A stretch of DNA of 17,923 nucleotides from Alcanivorax sp. UBA4485 (GTDB lineage: Bacteria > Pseudomonadota > Gammaproteobacteria > Pseudomonadales > Alcanivoracaceae): assembly GCA_002389055.1 (NCBI GenBank), contig DGNT01000047.1:1-17923 (forward strand). The letters run 5' to 3'. Position 1 is the first letter of the stretch. Each line of letters opens with the position of its first letter. The position numbers and the translations under genes were made by a program. Shown here piece by piece: positions 15,420 through 17,923 of this stretch. Under the pieces are notes generated by a model that searched no databases, was not told where the DNA came from, and saw only the letters and a program-made list of their open reading frames with translations.

Positions 15420-16289
15420 TTAGCGGATAAAGCCCGGGCCTTCCTGTCGCACTCTCAGAAAGCTGGGGAAACGGGGCAGGCCGTGGCGGGTGCGCCCGTA
15501 GAACTTGTAGGTGACCAGGCTGCCGATCGGTGGCGGATCCGCTCGTTGGGCGTCACTGAAGCCGGTGCCGAGACGAAAATGCTGGCCGCCTTCGGTTTCC
15601 ATCAGTAGCGCCCCCATCATGCCGTCCAGCCGGCCCTCGCCGGGCAGATGCGCCACCACCCTGGCCTCGGCATCCTGGTAAGGCTTCACCTTGAGAAGAT
15701 CCGTCGAACGGTAACTGCGATAGGGTGCGTCGCCGCGATGCAGCATCAGACCCTCGCCGCCGGCCCCGATCACTTTTTCCAAGCGACGGTTCAGCGCTGC
15801 CCGGTCGGGGACCTTGAGTTGCCGCACCAGGCGTAAATGCGGGTTGTCATGATCCTTCAGCAGCCGGCGCAGTGTTCGCAGACGGGCATCGAAGGGGCCG
15901 GAAGCCCGGGGGAGGTCGAACACCATGTAGTAGACATCCCGCCAGTGTTCCGGCCCGGTGTCGTGCCGGTTGATCAGGCCCACCATGCGGCTGAAGGTGC
16001 CGCGCCCCATCCACAACTCGCCGTCCAGGGGCTGTTCCGGGAAGCCCCGGGTGAAGGCCGCCGGCACGTCGAAGCGGTTACCGTGTCGGGAAATCAGGTC
16101 TTCCCCATCCCAGTAGGCGCGCACGCCGTCGAACTTTTCGCTGACCCAGTAGCGGGACAGGTCCGCTTCCCCCTGATACACCCGGGCCTGGGTCAGCGCC
16201 GGCACGGTGCGCCCGTGCCCCACGCTGGCCACCACCACGCCGAACGCCAGCACCGTGGCGAGAACGAAAAGAAAAATCGCACGAGACAT
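15420..16289 (-). CDS. Periplasmic minimal ATP-dependent DNA ligase (LigE type)
   Basis: 289-aa ATP-dependent DNA ligase without a DNA-binding or BRCT domain. An N-terminal hydrophobic segment (residues 4-22) acts as a signal peptide or anchor, as in LigE enzymes, which are thought to act in the periplasm. The nucleotidyltransferase motif I is EKFDGVR (51-57), with Lys52 the adenylation site. DGEL (89-92), YMVFDLP (121-127), GGEGLMLHR (177-185) and LLKVKPY (198-204) correspond to motifs Ia/III/IIIa, IV and V. The OB-fold follows, with LVTYKFYGRTRHGLPRFPSF near the end. The protein joins nicked double-stranded DNA using ATP. Its cellular role is unsettled; links to DNA uptake and to extracellular DNA or biofilm have been proposed for the family. 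GGGAGGGG lies about 8 nt before the ATG, with AAGG directly before it. No competence gene lies nearby. Confidence 0.91.
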   Translation of the reverse strand: MSRAIFLFVLATVLAFGVVVASVGHGRTVPALTQARVYQGEADLSRYWVSEKFDGVRAYWDGEDLISRHGNRFDVPAAFTRGFPEQPLDGELWMGRGTFSRMVGLINRHDTGPEHWRDVYYMVFDLPRASGPFDARLRTLRRLLKDHDNPHLRLVRQLKVPDRAALNRRLEKVIGAGGEGLMLHRGDAPYRSYRSTDLLKVKPYQDAEARVVAHLPGEGRLDGMMGALLMETEGGQHFRLGTGFSDAQRADPPPIGSLVTYKFYGRTRHGLPRFPSFLRVRQEGPGFIR

Positions 16290-16442
16290 CCTTGTCCCCT
16301 CCCATCAATAAAACGAAGGGGTCAGTCTCGGACATTCATCGGCGTCGCTCTGTCGGCCAGGGATGAAATCCATGTAAGCCAGAGCGTCACTTGTTGACGG
16401 GCCCAGCCCATAAATCGGGTAAGTGGTCTGATCCCGCCGTGC

Positions 16443-16471
16443 TGGACAGCGGCCCGGATTCCCGGTGTAAT
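16443..16471 (+). promoter_or_regulatory. Putative promoter of tRNA-Gly
   Basis: TGGACA (16443-16448) and TGTAAT (16466-16471) are 17 nt apart; the -10 ends 11 bp before the mature 5' end of the tRNA, leaving room for a short leader removed by RNase P. Confidence 0.55.
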
Positions 16472-16482
16472 GGCGGCCCTTC

Positions 16483-16556
16483 GCGGGTGTAGTTCAATGG
16501 TAGAACGGCAGCTTCCCAAGCTGCATACGAGGGTTCGATTCCCTTCACCCGCTCCA
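16483..16556 (+). tRNA. tRNA-Gly(CCC)
   Basis: A complete cloverleaf folds by eye. Acceptor GCGGGTG (16483-16489) pairs with CACCCGC (16546-16552), with discriminator T16553 and an encoded CCA (16554-16556). The D arm is GTTC/GAAC. The anticodon stem GCAGC/GCTGC encloses TTCCCAA, so the anticodon is CCC (16515-16517), reading GGG codons. The variable loop has 4 nt, and the T arm is GAGGG-TTCGATT-CCCTT with one G-U pair. A single-gene transcription unit with its own promoter and terminator. No integrase or repeat of the tRNA 3' end is seen, so there is no sign of an integrated element here. Confidence 0.97.
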
Positions 16557-16559
16557 GAC

Positions 16560-16592
16560 AAAAAAGGGTCGCCAGAGGCGACCCTTTTTTTT
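16560..16592. terminator. Bidirectional rho-independent terminator (tRNA-Gly and peroxiredoxin)
   Basis: GGGTCGCC (16566-16573), loop AGA, GGCGACCC (16577-16584): a perfect 8-bp stem, flanked by six A on the left and eight T on the right. It therefore has a U-tract in both directions. It ends the tRNA transcript on the plus strand and, 22 bp beyond its stop codon, the peroxiredoxin transcript on the minus strand. Confidence 0.93.
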
Positions 16593-16613
16593 GCGCGGAA
16601 ATAGTCTGATGAC

Positions 16614-17252
16614 TCAGCTCTTCTTGGGCTGCTTCACCATCCGCAGGTACGGCTTCTTCTCATCCCAGCCTTCCGGGAACAGTTTGGCGGCGGCCTCGTT
16701 GTCCACGGAAGGTACGATGATCACGTCCTGGCCGTCTTTCCAGTTCACCGGGGTGGCCACTTTGTAGCCGTCGGTGAGCTGCAGGCTGTCGATCACCCGC
16801 AGAATCTCATCGAAGTTACGGCCGGTGCTGGCCGGGTAGGTGATGGTCAGGCGGACCTTTTTGTTGGGGTCGATCACGAACACGCTGCGCACCGTCAGGG
16901 TGTTGTCGGCGTTGGGGTGAATCATGCCGTAGGCCTGGCTCACGGAGCGGTCCGCGTCGGCCAGCAGCGGGAAGTTCAGCGCCGAACCCTGGGTTTCCTC
17001 GATGTCGCCGCACCAGGCGTTGTGATCCTCGAGCGGGTCCACGGACAGGCCGATGACCTTGGCGTTGCGCTTGTCGAATTCAGGCTTGAGGCGGGCCACT
17101 TCGCCCAGCTCGGTGGTGCACACCGGGGTGAAATCCTTGGGGTGGGAGAACAGCACCACCCAGCTGTCGCCGGCCCAGTCGTGGAACGAGATCGGGCCGT
17201 CAGTGGAATCCTGTTTGAAATCCGGGGCGGTATCGCCGAGTTGCAGTGCCAT
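16614..17252 (-). CDS. Peroxiredoxin, Prx6-type (AhpC/TSA family)
   Basis: 212-aa thiol peroxidase that reduces hydrogen peroxide and organic hydroperoxides. The peroxidatic cysteine is Cys45 in FTPVCTTEL, with Thr42 and Arg122 completing the active site. The long C-terminal part (VNWKDGQDVIIVPS; FPEGWDEKKPYLRM) is characteristic of the Prx6 (1-Cys) subfamily. A second cysteine, Cys81, lies in the NAWCGDI helix; it is probably not a standard resolving cysteine, though this is untested. Cytoplasmic, no signal. AGGAGA lies 7 nt upstream of the ATG. A palindrome overlaps the proposed -35 of its promoter, so repression or activation there is possible; no convincing OxyR site was found. The gene ends at the terminator shared with tRNA-Gly. 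Confidence 0.94.
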   Translation of the reverse strand: MALQLGDTAPDFKQDSTDGPISFHDWAGDSWVVLFSHPKDFTPVCTTELGEVARLKPEFDKRNAKVIGLSVDPLEDHNAWCGDIEETQGSALNFPLLADADRSVSQAYGMIHPNADNTLTVRSVFVIDPNKKVRLTITYPASTGRNFDEILRVIDSLQLTDGYKVATPVNWKDGQDVIIVPSVDNEAAAKLFPEGWDEKKPYLRMVKQPKKS

Positions 17253-17305
17253 GGGTGTGTCTCCTGGTCTTAGAACGAATGCCGTGTTGTTTGGCTGGTG
17301 CTAAG

Positions 17306-17334
17306 AACATAGAGGCTTCCGGCGCCCCTTTAAA
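17306..17334 (-). promoter_or_regulatory. Putative peroxiredoxin promoter
   Basis: On the minus strand TTTAAA (17334-17329) and TATGTT (17311-17306) are 17 nt apart, each matching four of six consensus bases. The -35 forms the centre of the palindrome at 17325-17338. Confidence 0.4.
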
Positions 17335-17338
17335 GGGG
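17325..17338. repeat. 14-bp perfect palindrome CCCCTTTAAAGGGG
   Basis: A perfect dyad that extends, with one bulged G, to CCGGC...GCCGG (17319-17343). It overlaps the proposed -35 of the peroxiredoxin promoter, so it may be a regulator site. On RNA it would form a short hairpin. Function unproved. Confidence 0.5.
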
Positions 17339-17360
17339 GCCGGTCATAATCAATCGCGCT

Positions 17361-17390
17361 AAGCAAATAGCACCCCGTGGCCCGGGGTGC
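17361..17390 (-). terminator. Rho-independent terminator of the patatin gene
   Basis: On the minus strand GCACCCCG (17390-17383) pairs perfectly with CGGGGTGC (17377-17370) across a GGCCA loop. It is followed by TATTTGCTT, a broken T-tract, and begins 9 bp after the patatin stop codon. Confidence 0.62.
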
Positions 17391-17399
17391 CGGTGTGGA

Positions 17400-17923
17400 T
17401 CAACCGTTGGCGGCCACGCTGAGGCGGTTGAGGGTGCGTTCTTCCAGGCGGTCGAGACGCTCGCGGCAGGCGCGGAAGGTGCGGCTGATGCGGGTGGTGT
17501 TGTCGATCATCGTCAGCTTCGGCCAGGTGGTTTGCTCCCCGGCGCGGATGAAGGCGCGCACGTCCTCCAGCGACGGGTTGCTGAGCACGCGCAGGGCGTT
17601 GCGGGGCTGGCGCGGCGGAATCAGGTTGATGTCGCCGATGTAGCGTTGCTTGACCACGGTCTGCGCTTTGTCCACCACCAGCCCCAGATCGTTGGAGCGC
17701 ACCCGGCGGCGCACCAGATCCAGCGCGTAGTGCAGGTTCATGGACACATTGCGGATGGCCCAGTCGCTGAGCGTGCTGAGGCTGGAATCGGTGCTTTCAC
17801 TGCGCGGCAGGAACGGCACCACGTGGGGGTTGGTCTGGCTGACGATGGAGTGGTTGACGCCGAACAGCCGCGACAGGCGACGGATCGGCAGATCATCCTG
17901 GATCGAGCCGTCGACGAATTTGC
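17400..17923 (-). CDS. Patatin-like phospholipase/lipase, C-terminal part (5' end beyond window)
   Basis: The frame is open from the window edge to TGA at 17402-17400, so about 173 C-terminal residues are visible and the true start lies outside. The first visible segment, FVDGSIQDDLPIRRLSRLFG, holds the aspartate of the patatin Ser-Asp dyad (VDGS). NHSIVSQTNPHVVPFLP then follows, a pattern shared with the yeast/plant triacylglycerol lipase TGL/SDP1 branch, often annotated as DUF3336 patatin proteins. Farther on, QRYIGDINLIPP and TWPKLTMIDNTTRISRTFRACRERL match the same branch. The nucleophile GxSxG and the oxyanion loop should lie upstream, outside this window. Likely role: hydrolysis of phospholipid or triacylglycerol acyl esters. 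The apparent internal start (GTG at 17822) is not a real start. Confidence 0.87.
   Translation of the reverse strand, partial: KFVDGSIQDDLPIRRLSRLFGVNHSIVSQTNPHVVPFLPRSESTDSSLSTLSDWAIRNVSMNLHYALDLVRRRVRSNDLGLVVDKAQTVVKQRYIGDINLIPPRQPRNALRVLSNPSLEDVRAFIRAGEQTTWPKLTMIDNTTRISRTFRACRERLDRLEERTLNRLSVAANG

Noticed and set aside
16314..16340. GGGGTCAGTCTCGGACATT, similar to short dispersed sequences near REP-associated transposases
   Set aside because: Only a short resemblance from memory; no inverted partner or transposase was found within the window.
16322..16561. 79-codon minus-strand reading frame beginning MSGAGEGNRTLVC
   Set aside because: It is the antisense of tRNA-Gly; this translated pattern is a known spurious product of tRNA genes. 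It overlaps the tRNA and its promoter.
16483..16613. tRNA-Gly as an integration site for a mobile element
   Set aside because: No integrase gene and no direct repeat of the tRNA 3' end; the downstream sequence is a normal terminator followed by peroxiredoxin.
1..17923. CRISPR array, toxin-antitoxin, phage or defence cluster
   Set aside because: No regularly spaced direct repeats, no paired small genes with antitoxin features, and no phage or nuclease-helicase cluster were seen in either strand.

Overview
The window reads as an ordinary chromosomal stretch of a GC-rich gammaproteobacterium. Supporting signs are the gene content (PA0069-like radical SAM protein, DUF2288, RsmC, Slt70-type transglycosylase, LigE-type periplasmic ligase, a patatin with a yeast/plant TGL/SDP1-like C-terminus), the Shine-Dalgarno and sigma70-like signals, and Pseudomonas-style REP palindromes (GTGGGAGC...GCTCCCAC). 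A lipid-storing marine lineage such as Alcanivorax and relatives would fit. That placement is inference from gene content, not shown by any single marker.

Layout. 1-2845 (-): a large membrane-bound hybrid histidine kinase. 2934-4352 (+): a leaderless PhoD-like metallophosphatase. 4353-4965: a 613-bp non-coding block holding a REPIN-like composite palindrome (4557-4702) and a second element with perfect 27-bp inverted arms (4764-4870), then a promoter. 4966-7129 (+): a DUF2288 protein, a PA0069-like radical SAM protein behind a LexA-type box, and a Tex30/KANL3-type alpha/beta hydrolase. 7104-7577 (-): a DUF4442 hotdog-fold protein whose 3' end overlaps the hydrolase. 7705-11333 (+): an AsmA/DUF748 envelope protein coupled (TGATG) to a spermidine-synthase-like methyltransferase. 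11342-13258 (-): a soluble lytic transglycosylase. 13417-14382 (+): RsmC. 14379-16289 (-): an NAD-dependent epimerase/reductase and the periplasmic ATP-dependent DNA ligase. 16483-16556 (+): tRNA-Gly(CCC) with its own promoter and a terminator shared with the next gene. 16614-17252 (-): a Prx6-type peroxiredoxin. 17400-17923 (-): the 3' part of a patatin-like phospholipase/lipase that runs off the window.

The genes do not form one pathway. Recurrent themes are envelope maintenance (DUF748, Slt, periplasmic ligase, sensor kinase), nucleic-acid and translation upkeep (RsmC, tRNA-Gly, SOS-linked radical SAM protein) and lipid or oxidative metabolism (patatin, peroxiredoxin). I found no phage, integron, CRISPR, toxin-antitoxin or defence cluster. 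The two items most worth following are the LexA-type operator sitting on the promoter of the radical SAM gene, and the paired palindromic elements upstream of the DUF2288 gene.
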